Source: Verrucomicrobiota bacterium (GTDB lineage Bacteria; Verrucomicrobiota; Verrucomicrobiia; Chthoniobacterales; UBA10450). From it: a stretch of 42,695 nt of DNA. The stretch is taken from positions 1 to 42,695 of the forward strand of contig QHMR01000009.1 in assembly GCA_003217875.1 (NCBI GenBank). Reading direction: 5' to 3'. The notes under the pieces were generated by a model. That model ran no database searches, was not told the DNA's origin, and was given only the letters and a program-made list of their open reading frames with translations. Below are positions 1 through 7,727 of the stretch, in pieces (positions within the stretch are counted from its first letter, which is position 1; every line of letters starts with the position of its first letter). The position numbers and the translations under genes are program-made.

Positions 1-283
1 GATTCCCGGTGTAACGACAGACGCGATCGAAGCGCAAAGAGTAATGCGCGAAAAACTCGCCGACGTGACGCACGCCTTGCTGCTGGCGACCGTTCAACAT
101 TCGCTCGCAGTGGCGAGCATGCTTGCGCCTAGCGTGAAAACCGTCTGCGTCGATATCGATCCCTCGGCGGTGCAAAGAGCGGTCGAACACCAGCCGTTGC
201 AATCAATCGGCCTCGTCACAGATGTGGAACCATTTCTTCGCGAACTGGCCGATTGTCTCACTGAATCCCACGCGCGCGACTAG
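1..283 (+). CDS. Ornithine cyclodeaminase / LOR-SDH domain protein (TIGR00300 type), C-terminal end
   Basis: Only the last ~93 codons are in the window; frame 2 is open from the first base, so the gene starts upstream and the ATG at 44 is internal. The segment has ALLLATVQHSLAVASML, then VKTVCVDIDPSAV and IGLVTDVEPFLREL. As I recall the family, these resemble the C-terminus of TIGR00300 proteins and of cyanobacterial AgrE/ArgZ, where this domain turns ornithine into proline. The stop lies 12 bp before the next gene, an arginine dihydrolase-like enzyme, so the two are probably cotranscribed and act in sequence (arginine to ornithine to proline). The assignment rests on pattern memory over a short fragment. 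Confidence 0.65.
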   Translation, partial: IPGVTTDAIEAQRVMREKLADVTHALLLATVQHSLAVASMLAPSVKTVCVDIDPSAVQRAVEHQPLQSIGLVTDVEPFLRELADCLTESHARD

Positions 284-295
284 ATTGACGATCCG

Positions 296-1132
296 ATGCG
301 CGAGCTGCTTCTTTGTCCGCCGGATTACTACGGCATCGAGTACGAGATTAATCCCTGGATGAGTCGCGCCCGGGGCGCGGAGGCAGTGCTCGCGCAAAAG
401 CAATGGAAACAATTGCAGGCGACGCTCTCAAACTTGGATTGCAAAGTTCATCTAATTGCGCCGCAGCGGGGATTGCCCGACATGGTTTTCACGGCCAATG
501 CCGGACTGACCGTTGGCCACAAATTCATCCCCAGCAATTTCCGCCACAAAGAACGCGCGGGTGAGCAGCCGTTCTTTGCTGAATGGATGAAACAACGCGG
601 CTACGAGGTCCGCTGGTTGCCGGAGAATCTTTATTTCGAGGGGGAAGGCGATGCGCTCTTTGGCGGAGACGTGCTCTTTTGTGGCTACAAGTTTCGCTCC
701 GACATTCAATCGCATCGCGCCGTGGCAGACATGCTTGGATGCCTGGTTGTCTCGGTGGAACTGGTTGATCCGCGCTTTTACCACCTGGATACCTGCTTTT
801 GCCCGCTGCCCGACGGCGACGCGTTTTGGTTTCCCAGGGCCTTCGACGAGTACGGTCAGCGCGCTATCCGGGAGCATGTGACCGATTTGATCGACGTCTC
901 CCCTGAGGAAGCCACGCACTTCTCGTGTAATGCTGTCGTTATTGAGCGCGACATCGTCTTGCCTGAAGGCGCACCGCAGCTCGTGACCAGGCTACAAGAT
1001 CGCGGTTACCGCTGCCACGAATTGCCGATGACCGAATTCATCAAAGCCGGTGGCGCCTGCAAATGCCTCACCATGTTTATGCCGCAAAGAGAAGGAGTTG
1101 ATGATGCGGACGGAACTCCGGGCCGTCCGTGA
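296..1132 (+). CDS. Arginine dihydrolase-like / DDAH-family amidinohydrolase
   Basis: A 278-residue guanidino-group-modifying enzyme. The N-terminus has the YYGIEYEINPWM signature seen in the arginine dihydrolase domain of AgrE/ArgZ. It is followed by DMVFTANAG (residues 62-70), FEGEGDALF (114-122), FYHLDTCFCPL with the probable catalytic His163, and GGACKCLTM near the C-terminus with the probable nucleophile Cys257. Family members act on arginine or methylarginines through a covalent Cys adduct; dihydrolase versus dimethylargininase cannot be decided from motifs alone. The ATG at 296 lies 12 bp after the upstream cyclodeaminase stop, so the pair probably forms an operon for arginine breakdown to proline. 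The last ~15 residues look like a non-conserved tail. It is convergent with polX, 25 bp away. Confidence 0.8.
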   Translation: MRELLLCPPDYYGIEYEINPWMSRARGAEAVLAQKQWKQLQATLSNLDCKVHLIAPQRGLPDMVFTANAGLTVGHKFIPSNFRHKERAGEQPFFAEWMKQRGYEVRWLPENLYFEGEGDALFGGDVLFCGYKFRSDIQSHRAVADMLGCLVVSVELVDPRFYHLDTCFCPLPDGDAFWFPRAFDEYGQRAIREHVTDLIDVSPEEATHFSCNAVVIERDIVLPEGAPQLVTRLQDRGYRCHELPMTEFIKAGGACKCLTMFMPQREGVDDADGTPGRP

Positions 1133-1157
1133 ACTTCGACGCGCTCGGCGGTTGCGC

Positions 1158-2921
1158 CTATCGTTCGCGCTTAGTTCGCAACGCGATCTCGATCTTGCCA
1201 AGTGGCAAGCAATTCATCACATCGTCTTTGGTAAGCCAGCCTTTGCGCGCGATGCCAATGCCGAACCACAAATCCTGCAATCGCTCCGTGCGATGAGCGT
1301 CAGGGTTGATTACACATTTAACACCTTTTTGTTTGGCCAACGGCCACCAACGCCAGTCCAGATCCAGCCGCTTTGGCGCGGCGTTGAGCTCAATCCATGT
1401 GCCGGTCCGTGCTGCCGCGTGCAGGATTGCGGGAATGTCGATCTGGTACGGTTCGCGTTTCAGGAGCAGACGGCCCGTCGGATGCGCCAGCATCGTAACG
1501 AAGGGATTCTCGATCGCGCGGATCACGCGCGCTGTCATTTCCGCTTTGTTCAAATTAAAGACGGAATGCACGGATGCGATGACGTAATCAAGCTGTGACA
1601 GCACTTCATCGGGCAGATCAAGCGATCCATCCCGTAGAACATCGCATTCAACCCCCGCGAAAACACGAAAGCCATGCAGCTTCTCGTTGAATTTTCGAAT
1701 CTCTGCGATCTGCGAAGACAGTTTTGCTTCATCGATGCCATGTGCCTGGATTGAGCTACGGCTGTGATCGGCGATCCCGAGATACTCCAGCCCCAGCGCC
1801 TGCGCAGCTTCTGCCATCTCTTCGATGGAGTTGTGTCCGTCACTCGCAGTCGTATGACAATGAAATGTTCCGCGCAAGTTTTCCTTCTCAATCAACCTCG
1901 GGAGAGAGTGCTTCTCTGCAGCTTCGAATTCGCCCCAATCTTCTCGTAGTTCTGGCGGGATAAAATCCAGATTGACAGCCCGATAAAGTCCGGCTTCATC
2001 GTGCACCTTTGGAATCTTCTTCACGGGCTTTTTCTTTTTCGCTTTGGAATCGACTGGAACCGGGGCAAGCCGATATTCGTTGAGCGTCCAGCCTCGCTGA
2101 AGCGCGCGGCTGCGCAATTCGATGTTGTGCTCCTTGTTCCCGGTGAAATAACCGAGCGCAAATGGGTATTCTGCAGTCGTCACGACTCGCAGATCACACT
2201 GCACTCCGGAACCGAGTCGCACACTCGACTTTGTCGGTCCTTGCAGGATGACTGATTCGACCAGCGGATGAGAAACGAAGAATTTCATGACCTCTTCGGG
2301 TTCTTTTGTCGCCACCAACAGATCCAGATCATGCACAATCTCCTTTCGGCGCCGATAGCTGCCGGCGATATCAACCTGTAAAGCACCGGGATGCGCCGCC
2401 AGATCGGCGCGCAATGTTTCTGCGTCAGCCGCGACTTGTCCGAACTGGAACGAGCCGGCGTGAGCCGCGCGATTCGTAATTGAGTCGCTCAGCTTTTGCT
2501 GCGTGGTCTGCCCAAAACCCGGCAATTCAGCGACACGCCCCTCCTCACACGCCTTCTGCAACTGCTCGATCGAGCTAACGCCGAGTTGATCGTAAAGAGC
2601 TTTTATTTTCTTTGCGCCAAGACCGGACAACGAGAACAACTCCATGATCCCAGTCGGAAATCCCGCGCTCAACTCTTCCAGGTATTTGAGTGATCCGGTT
2701 GCGGCCAGTTCCTTAATCTTAAGCGCAATGCTTTTTCCGATTCCTGGAATCTTCGCGACTGCTTCGTCATCCTGAAAATCCGAGAGGTTGCCGCCAAAGG
2801 TTTCAATCGCGCGCGCTGCGTTGGTGTACGCGCGGATCTTGAACGGATTCTCGGCCTTTAATTCCAGCAGCAGCGCGATCCGCTCCAGAACGCCCGCGAT
2901 TTGCTCCTTGGTCATCACCAA
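1158..2921 (-). CDS. polX: DNA polymerase/3'-5' exonuclease PolX
   Basis: 587 residues, the usual size for bacterial family X polymerase fused to a PHP domain. Helix-hairpin-helix segments occupy the first ~150 residues (IPGIGKSIALKIK near 58-70; LSGLGAKKIKALY near 98-110; LPGFGQTTQQKL near 133-144). The polymerase palm has GSYRRRKEIVHDLDLLV with metal-binding Asp198 and Asp200, and a third Asp243 in VQCDLRVV. After a lysine-rich linker (~293-305), the PHP domain starts at FHCHTTASDGH (His354, His356) and continues through GIADHS, GVECDV, SVHS, AHPTGR and NPDAHR. The family does gap-filling repair synthesis with metal-dependent exonuclease activity. The start may be the first or third codon (MVM). 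It follows the transglycosylase gene on the same strand, with a strong palindrome between them. Confidence 0.95.
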   Translation of the reverse strand: MVMTKEQIAGVLERIALLLELKAENPFKIRAYTNAARAIETFGGNLSDFQDDEAVAKIPGIGKSIALKIKELAATGSLKYLEELSAGFPTGIMELFSLSGLGAKKIKALYDQLGVSSIEQLQKACEEGRVAELPGFGQTTQQKLSDSITNRAAHAGSFQFGQVAADAETLRADLAAHPGALQVDIAGSYRRRKEIVHDLDLLVATKEPEEVMKFFVSHPLVESVILQGPTKSSVRLGSGVQCDLRVVTTAEYPFALGYFTGNKEHNIELRSRALQRGWTLNEYRLAPVPVDSKAKKKKPVKKIPKVHDEAGLYRAVNLDFIPPELREDWGEFEAAEKHSLPRLIEKENLRGTFHCHTTASDGHNSIEEMAEAAQALGLEYLGIADHSRSSIQAHGIDEAKLSSQIAEIRKFNEKLHGFRVFAGVECDVLRDGSLDLPDEVLSQLDYVIASVHSVFNLNKAEMTARVIRAIENPFVTMLAHPTGRLLLKREPYQIDIPAILHAAARTGTWIELNAAPKRLDLDWRWWPLAKQKGVKCVINPDAHRTERLQDLWFGIGIARKGWLTKDDVMNCLPLGKIEIALRTKRER

Positions 2922-2936
2922 AGACCGTTAACCTGA

Positions 2937-2964
2937 ATTGCTTCGCCGTCGACGGCGAAGCGAT
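2937..2964. repeat. Perfect 22-bp palindrome with GTCGAC core between slt and polX
   Basis: The sequence GCTTCGCCGTCGACGGCGAAGC at 2940-2961 is perfectly self-complementary; three more bases on each side also pair, one as a G-T wobble. On the minus strand it lies between the transglycosylase stop and the polX start. There is no T-tract, so it is not a canonical Rho-independent terminator. Its core resembles palindromes after priA and beside the heptosyltransferase gene. Confidence 0.7.
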
Positions 2965-2990
2965 GCGCGAGCGCCGCGCACAATTGTTCC

Positions 2991-3590
2991 TCACATCCTG
3001 CCGCGCCGCTGGTAGAATTTGTAGCGGTCGATAATCGACTCGACGTATTTTCGGGTCGCGGGAAAATCGATGTTTTGGACGAACTTTTTCACTGGTATAT
3101 CAGTGGCGCCATTTCCGCTCCACCGCTGGACGCGACTGGCGCCGGCATTGTACTCTGCCAATGCGAATGGGAGCGGGTCGGGCTCATGTTTCCAGTGTTC
3201 GACCGCGCGATGCAAATACCATGTCCCAGCCTCCAGGTTCGTTTTCGGATCGAAAAGCTGGTCGATATAAAAAGCGGCGATCTTGTTTTCGCGTGCCCAT
3301 TCGTTGGCCGCTTTCTCGCTTACTTGCATGAGGCCACGCTCTCCATGGCTGCCATACTTTTTGGGATCGAATCGGCTTTCGCGCCAAACGACCGCTTTCA
3401 CCAGCATGGGATCGAGCTGATGTTCGACGGCAACGGCGCGAATGAGACGGTCGTATTGTTGAAATCGCGCCGGGCTCATCCATTCGTAAAAAGTGTAAAT
3501 CGGATCTCCTGATAACAGTACGAAGTAAGCAAACGCTGCCGCCAGCGCCAGCATTACGCAGAGGACTAGTTTTAAGAAGAATCGTATCAC
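2991..3590 (-). CDS. Lytic transglycosylase (SLT family), membrane-anchored
   Basis: A peptidoglycan-cleaving enzyme. An N-terminal hydrophobic segment (FFLKLVLCVMLALAAAFAYF) acts as signal or anchor. The Slt catalytic core follows: LVKAVVWRESRFDPKKYG, whose Glu in WRESRF is the expected catalytic acid, then GERGLMQV, the FDPKTNLEAG segment and FALAEYNAG. These are the conserved blocks of Slt70/MltC-like domains. The ORF can be extended to an ATG at 3656, but that would overlap the divergent priA start by 7 bp and add a non-hydrophobic leader. I therefore prefer the GTG at 3588-3590 (VIRFFLKL), giving 199 residues. It probably acts in the periplasm on glycan strands during wall turnover. Confidence 0.88.
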   Translation of the reverse strand: MIRFFLKLVLCVMLALAAAFAYFVLLSGDPIYTFYEWMSPARFQQYDRLIRAVAVEHQLDPMLVKAVVWRESRFDPKKYGSHGERGLMQVSEKAANEWARENKIAAFYIDQLFDPKTNLEAGTWYLHRAVEHWKHEPDPLPFALAEYNAGASRVQRWSGNGATDIPVKKFVQNIDFPATRKYVESIIDRYKFYQRRGRM

Positions 3591-3649
3591 TTCGCCATCA
3601 AATCTCGTGCTCCTGCTCGCGTGGGCAATTAAATTACCGGCAAGTTTCC

Positions 3650-5890
3650 ATGGCAAAAGCCAATTACGTTCGTGTCATCATTGATCGGGCGATCCACCGC
3701 GAGCTCGATTATGCCGTGCCCGATAGCCTGACGGGCCGGATAGGAATCGGTTCGCGCGTACGCGTGCCATTTCGCGACAAATCCGCCCTCGCGACAGTTG
3801 TAGCCGTTCCAGAACACAGTGAAGCCAAAGGCATTCGGTCAATCGAAGCAATCGTCGGCGAAGCGCCGGTCTTAAGCGAGCAATTGCTCGAACTGGCGCG
3901 CTGGATCGGCACCTACTATTGCTGCCCGGTCGAAACGGTGATGCGCAGCATGCTGCCGCAGGTGATTCGCCGCGCCGAAATCGGATGGAAGAAGCAGTTC
4001 TTCGTTCAGCCCGGGCGTAAAGTCGACCGCGAAGAGGTCGAGAAATTGCGGAGGCGCGCGCCGCGTCAGGCGGAACTGCTAGACGCGATCTCGAAGCTGG
4101 AAACTCCAATACGTGCGGCGGACCTCCTGCGCCAGACAGCCCTCGATAACCAAACATTGCGCGCGCTGGTCAAACGCGGCCTCGCGGAGCTGCGCGAGCA
4201 AGCAGTGGTGCGCGACCCGCACGCCGACGAACAATTCATTGCGACGTCGAACCTCGTTCTGAACGAGGAGCAATCGCGGGCATTGAAGCAAATCACGCAA
4301 GCGCTCGATTCACCTGAAAATGCGCAGCCAATTTTGCTCCACGGCGTCACCGGCTCCGGTAAAACCGAAATCTATTTGCAAGCGATCCGGGCAACGCTTG
4401 ATCGCGGACGAACGGCAATCGTTCTTGTCCCCGAGATTTCACTGACGCCGCAGACAGTCGAACGTTTTAAGGGCCGTTTTGCCAACATGCCGGATGCCGT
4501 CGCGGTGCTGCATAGTCATTTGTCAGAGGGCGAACGCCACGATGAATGGCATAAAATTCATTCCGGCCGGGCCCGGATCGTGATCGGAGCACGCAGTGCG
4601 GTGTTCGCGCCGCTAAAAGACCTCGGGCTCATCGTGGTCGATGAAGAACATGAGACGACCTACAAGCAGGAGGAAGCGCCCCGGTATCATGCCCGCGATG
4701 TGGCAGTGGTCCGGGCAAAGATGGAGAAGTGCGTGGCGGTTTTGGGAAGCGCCACGCCGTCGCTTGAGAGTTATCACAACGCTGCCATCGGCAAATATCG
4801 GCTGCTTACGCTCACCCAGCGCGTGGACCAAAAGCAGATGCCTCTTATGCGCATCGTCGATCTTCGCCAGGAACGGCGGAAGGAAAAAAAAGCTGCCATT
4901 TTGTCAGAAAAATTGTCGCAAGCCATCGCCGATCGCTTGGAAAAGCGAGAGCAGACAATCTTGTTCCTGAATCGCCGCGGTTTTTCTACTTCGCTGCTGT
5001 GCAGCAATTGCGGGGAAGCGCGCAACTGTCCAAATTGCAGTGTCGCGCTCACGTTTCACCGGCATCCCGCCGTCCCCGGACGCCTCAGTTGTCATTTGTG
5101 CGGGCATACCGCTGCCGTGCCGAAGAAGTGTCCGGCGTGCGGCCAGGACGCACTGATATATTACGGTTTCGGCACGGAGAAAGTCGAATCGACGGTCGCC
5201 CAGATTTTTCCGAAAGCAGTGGTGCGGCGGATGGACGCTGATTCGATGACGCGCAAGGAAGCATATCGCGAGACGCTAAGAAATTTTCGAACCGGCAAGA
5301 TCGATATCCTCGTTGGCACACAGATGATCGCGAAAGGTCTGCATTTCCCAAACGTAACGCTCGTCGGAATCATCAACGCCGATCTTGCTTTGCACCTGCC
5401 CGATTTCCGCGCTGGCGAACGCACGTTCCAACTTCTCACCCAAGTCGCCGGCCGCGCCGGTCGCGGGGAGACGTCAGGCGAAGTTTTTGTGCAGACTTAC
5501 ACGCCGTTTAGTCCGTCGATTCAGTTTGCGCGCCACCACGATTTTGCCGGCTATTTCCAACAGGAGCTTGAATTTCGCGACCGTTGCGATTTCCCGCCAT
5601 TTAAACACGCGATTCTGATCACCGTCCGTTCCGCACATGAAGGTCGCGCGAAATTGTCAGCCGAAACATTAAAGCGCCGTTTGAAAGAAGCGCTTCCCGA
5701 AGAATTCATCTTGGGCGACGCAGCCGCCGCGCCTTTGGAAAAATTACAAGGCCAATTCCGATTTCATATCCTGATCCGCGGTGCAGCCATCATGCGTCTC
5801 AGCCGCCTCGTCCGCGAAACGCTCGACAAACTGCCATTCCCAGAAGACGTCACCGTCACTGTCGATGTCGACCCTCATCAGTTGTTGTAA
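3650..5890 (+). CDS. priA: Primosomal protein N' (replication restart helicase PriA)
   Basis: 746 residues, full length for PriA. The N-terminal DNA-binding domain starts with YVRVIIDRAIHRELDYAVP. The helicase core has Walker A GVTGSGKTE (232-240), motif Ia PEISLTPQ and the DEEH box (331-334). The two-zinc cysteine cluster reads CSNCGEARNCPNC and CHLCG...CPACG. Motifs V and VI follow with GTQMIAKGLHFPNVTLVG and QVAGRAGRG. PriA reloads the replisome at stalled forks. It is transcribed away from the transglycosylase gene; the two 5' ends lie ~60 bp apart if the GTG start of that gene is used. The ATG at 3650 begins MAKANYVRV, a normal PriA start. Confidence 0.97.
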   Translation: MAKANYVRVIIDRAIHRELDYAVPDSLTGRIGIGSRVRVPFRDKSALATVVAVPEHSEAKGIRSIEAIVGEAPVLSEQLLELARWIGTYYCCPVETVMRSMLPQVIRRAEIGWKKQFFVQPGRKVDREEVEKLRRRAPRQAELLDAISKLETPIRAADLLRQTALDNQTLRALVKRGLAELREQAVVRDPHADEQFIATSNLVLNEEQSRALKQITQALDSPENAQPILLHGVTGSGKTEIYLQAIRATLDRGRTAIVLVPEISLTPQTVERFKGRFANMPDAVAVLHSHLSEGERHDEWHKIHSGRARIVIGARSAVFAPLKDLGLIVVDEEHETTYKQEEAPRYHARDVAVVRAKMEKCVAVLGSATPSLESYHNAAIGKYRLLTLTQRVDQKQMPLMRIVDLRQERRKEKKAAILSEKLSQAIADRLEKREQTILFLNRRGFSTSLLCSNCGEARNCPNCSVALTFHRHPAVPGRLSCHLCGHTAAVPKKCPACGQDALIYYGFGTEKVESTVAQIFPKAVVRRMDADSMTRKEAYRETLRNFRTGKIDILVGTQMIAKGLHFPNVTLVGIINADLALHLPDFRAGERTFQLLTQVAGRAGRGETSGEVFVQTYTPFSPSIQFARHHDFAGYFQQELEFRDRCDFPPFKHAILITVRSAHEGRAKLSAETLKRRLKEALPEEFILGDAAAAPLEKLQGQFRFHILIRGAAIMRLSRLVRETLDKLPFPEDVTVTVDVDPHQLL

Positions 5891-5899
5891 TACTGGAAG

Positions 5900-5916
5900 C
5901 GCCAGTCGACGTGGCG
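5900..5916. repeat. Short GTCGAC-centred inverted repeat after priA
   Basis: CGCCA and TGGCG flank a GTCGAC(G) centre just 9 bp after the priA stop. It is a weaker relative of the palindromes at 2937-2964 and 18429-18444 and may mark the 3' end of the transcript. No T-tract follows. Confidence 0.4.
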
Positions 5917-6686
5917 ATCCCGTCAGCGCGTGTGTGAACGGCGACCATAGATGGAATAGCCGCGATTACGCGCTCGACGCAGCAAGACTAGGTGAAACCA
6001 AGCTCACGCGAATCTCTTGATCGCGTTTGTTTGAAGAAACCCAAGGGCTTTCCGGAGAGCGAAAGAAAACCTCCTTTGAGCTCTAAGCAGAGCTCGGAGG
6101 ACGGAGTAAGCGTTGCCCATCGGGCTCTTTTTCGTCGCTCTCTATCGTCATCAGCCTGCGCCCTTAGCCAGCGTTTCACAGAGAGGTTTCGTTCGCGCCG
6201 CGCATTCGCGCGCAGCCAATGCCCCTGATGAATCCAGACCTTTGCCGTGGGGTCCAATAACGACTTCTCCATCCACGACCAAGAACAGCCGCGCTTCGCC
6301 TTTCCTCTAAGCAACTCACCCTCCCGCGGCACCAGAACCGCCAACGCGAATCGATTTGCCTGTTCGCCGCCAGCAACTGACGAGTAGTACTGAGCTCGAT
6401 ATCCAGATCTACTGCTGTGGAACAACGAAATCGTCTCAGCACGGCATTTCAGTTTCACATACGCTCGAAAGCAATTCGGCTTGTGCTTAGCGCGTTCCCG
6501 GTGATGGGCAACTGTGTCGGCTTCGCTGGCGATGCGCCGAATGATTCGCTCGTATCCAACGCTCGGTAGCTGGGACATATCGCCCGTAAGTTGCCATACG
6601 CGTGGTGAAATATTAACAAAGCGAGTCATATCTACGTGCGCGATGAAGCTAATGGAAGCAAAAGTCGTTACTCCGTCTTTTTCAGC
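5917..6686. other. Gene-poor interval with decayed coding sequence and a strong hairpin
   Basis: About 770 bp between priA and the serine hydrolase holds no convincing intact gene. The longest minus-strand ORF (5988-6629) has an arginine-rich, low-quality C-terminus. Near 6300 the plausible reading shifts frame: one frame gives ANRFALAVLVPREGELL, and another continues RLFLVVDGEVVIGPHGKG and LDSSGALAAREC before its stop near 6158. This suggests a frameshifted remnant. A 12-bp hairpin lies at 6072-6101 (GAGCTC arms). I recognise no family and cannot exclude a small RNA. Confidence 0.4.
6072..6101 (-). terminator. Possible intrinsic terminator, minus strand
   Basis: The plus-strand arms TCCTTTGAGCTC and GAGCTCGGAGGA pair over 12 positions, with two G-T wobbles, around a 6-base loop. 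Read on the minus strand the stem is followed by GGTTTTCTTTC, a modest T-rich tail. It could end the decayed minus-strand ORF or the serine hydrolase transcript. Confidence 0.35.
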
Positions 6687-7724
6687 CTATGGGTTTTCGG
6701 CCGATGGCAAGATGCGGCCGTATTCGGACGTTTTGCCGCGCATCTCGAAGTATTGATACGCTTCAAGAGCAACGTCGCTAATGGCGCGCTCGGCCGCTTT
6801 CTCATCGCGGTCGTAAGCGGTCATGACACTTATCCCAAACGGCCGGTGTGCCGCAAAAACAATACCTGAATCGTTTCGCACGCCTTCCAATTCTCCAGGC
6901 TTGTTCGCTATCTGAACGTCATCCGGTAGAAGGCGCGGAATGTAACTGTCCTTCTTGGTCGATAACTGTTTGATAAGCCCCGCGGTCGATTCTTTGTCTA
7001 CCGCCTTCTCCTTAAAGATAGCTTCCAATAGCCGGACCATTTCCTGCGGAGTGGCGACGTTTTCGTCGCCGCGCCGTGCGGCTGCGATGTCCATCATCTT
7101 CCGGCGCAACACTGTCTTTGAAAGCCCAAGGCTGCGCAGCATTGCGTTTACGTTATCTCTGCCCACACGATCGATGAGAACGTTGGCGGCGGCGTTATCA
7201 CTCACAGCAACCATGAATTGAGCCAAGTCGCGGTTTGTCACGCGCGTCACACCCGGAGTCAGGCCAGCCATGATCCGGCTGTCTTCGACCAAATCTTTGG
7301 GATCGAAGCTGTAAATGTCGTCTAACCTAGCTTTCCCTTTAGCTCCGGCGCGGGCTTCCTGATCCTGACGATATAATTCGAGCAAGATCGCCAGCTTGAT
7401 TGAGCTGGCAGCGGCAAAGACGCGATCAGCATTGCGCAAAAGGACCCGTCCATCGGTAAGATCGAGAACAGCCACGCCCATCACGCCATCGAGTCGTGCG
7501 GCGATTTCTTCAACGCGGGTCTCGAGTTTCTTCCAAAGCAAATCGCTGCCCGTGTCGCGTGGAATCGCCTCCGGTTTTTGTTGTCCAAAAGCACTCGTGT
7601 TGACTGCCAACGCGATGCCAGAAATGATCAAGCTCACAAATGTGAGGTCAAAACGACTCTGCAGACAGGCTTGACGGCGATTCCGGAAATTCGACAATGC
7701 CGAGCTTCTCATTCCGCAATTCAT
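6687..7724 (-). CDS. Class A beta-lactamase-fold serine hydrolase (PF13354-like)
   Basis: 345 residues with an N-terminal signal (FVSLIISGIALAVNTSAFG). The nucleophile motif is SSIK (Ser107, Lys110), the second motif is SDN (175-177), and the third is KPG (275-277) instead of KTG. The omega-loop equivalent reads RRKMMDIAAARRG, so the general-base Glu166 and Asn170 of true class A beta-lactamases are missing. The family includes uncharacterised periplasmic hydrolases and D,D-peptidase-like proteins, so antibiotic hydrolysis should not be assumed. The first ATG (7722-7724) lies 3 bp from the start of the divergent protease gene. An internal start, for example the ATG at 7712 or a later TTG, would leave more room for control signals. 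Confidence 0.85.
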   Translation of the reverse strand: MNCGMRSSALSNFRNRRQACLQSRFDLTFVSLIISGIALAVNTSAFGQQKPEAIPRDTGSDLLWKKLETRVEEIAARLDGVMGVAVLDLTDGRVLLRNADRVFAAASSIKLAILLELYRQDQEARAGAKGKARLDDIYSFDPKDLVEDSRIMAGLTPGVTRVTNRDLAQFMVAVSDNAAANVLIDRVGRDNVNAMLRSLGLSKTVLRRKMMDIAAARRGDENVATPQEMVRLLEAIFKEKAVDKESTAGLIKQLSTKKDSYIPRLLPDDVQIANKPGELEGVRNDSGIVFAAHRPFGISVMTAYDRDEKAAERAISDVALEAYQYFEMRGKTSEYGRILPSAENP

Positions 7725-7727
7725 CTC

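Noticed and set aside
452-919. 155-aa minus-strand ORF antisense to the amidinohydrolase
   Set aside because: Shadow of a strongly conserved coding frame; no family features.
1050-1598. 182-aa plus-strand ORF over the PolX gene
   Set aside because: Antisense to conserved PHP-domain motifs, so a frame shadow.
5988-6629. 213-aa minus-strand ORF after priA as an intact gene
   Set aside because: Arginine-rich tail, plausible reading moves to another frame, no recognised family; described as a decayed region instead.
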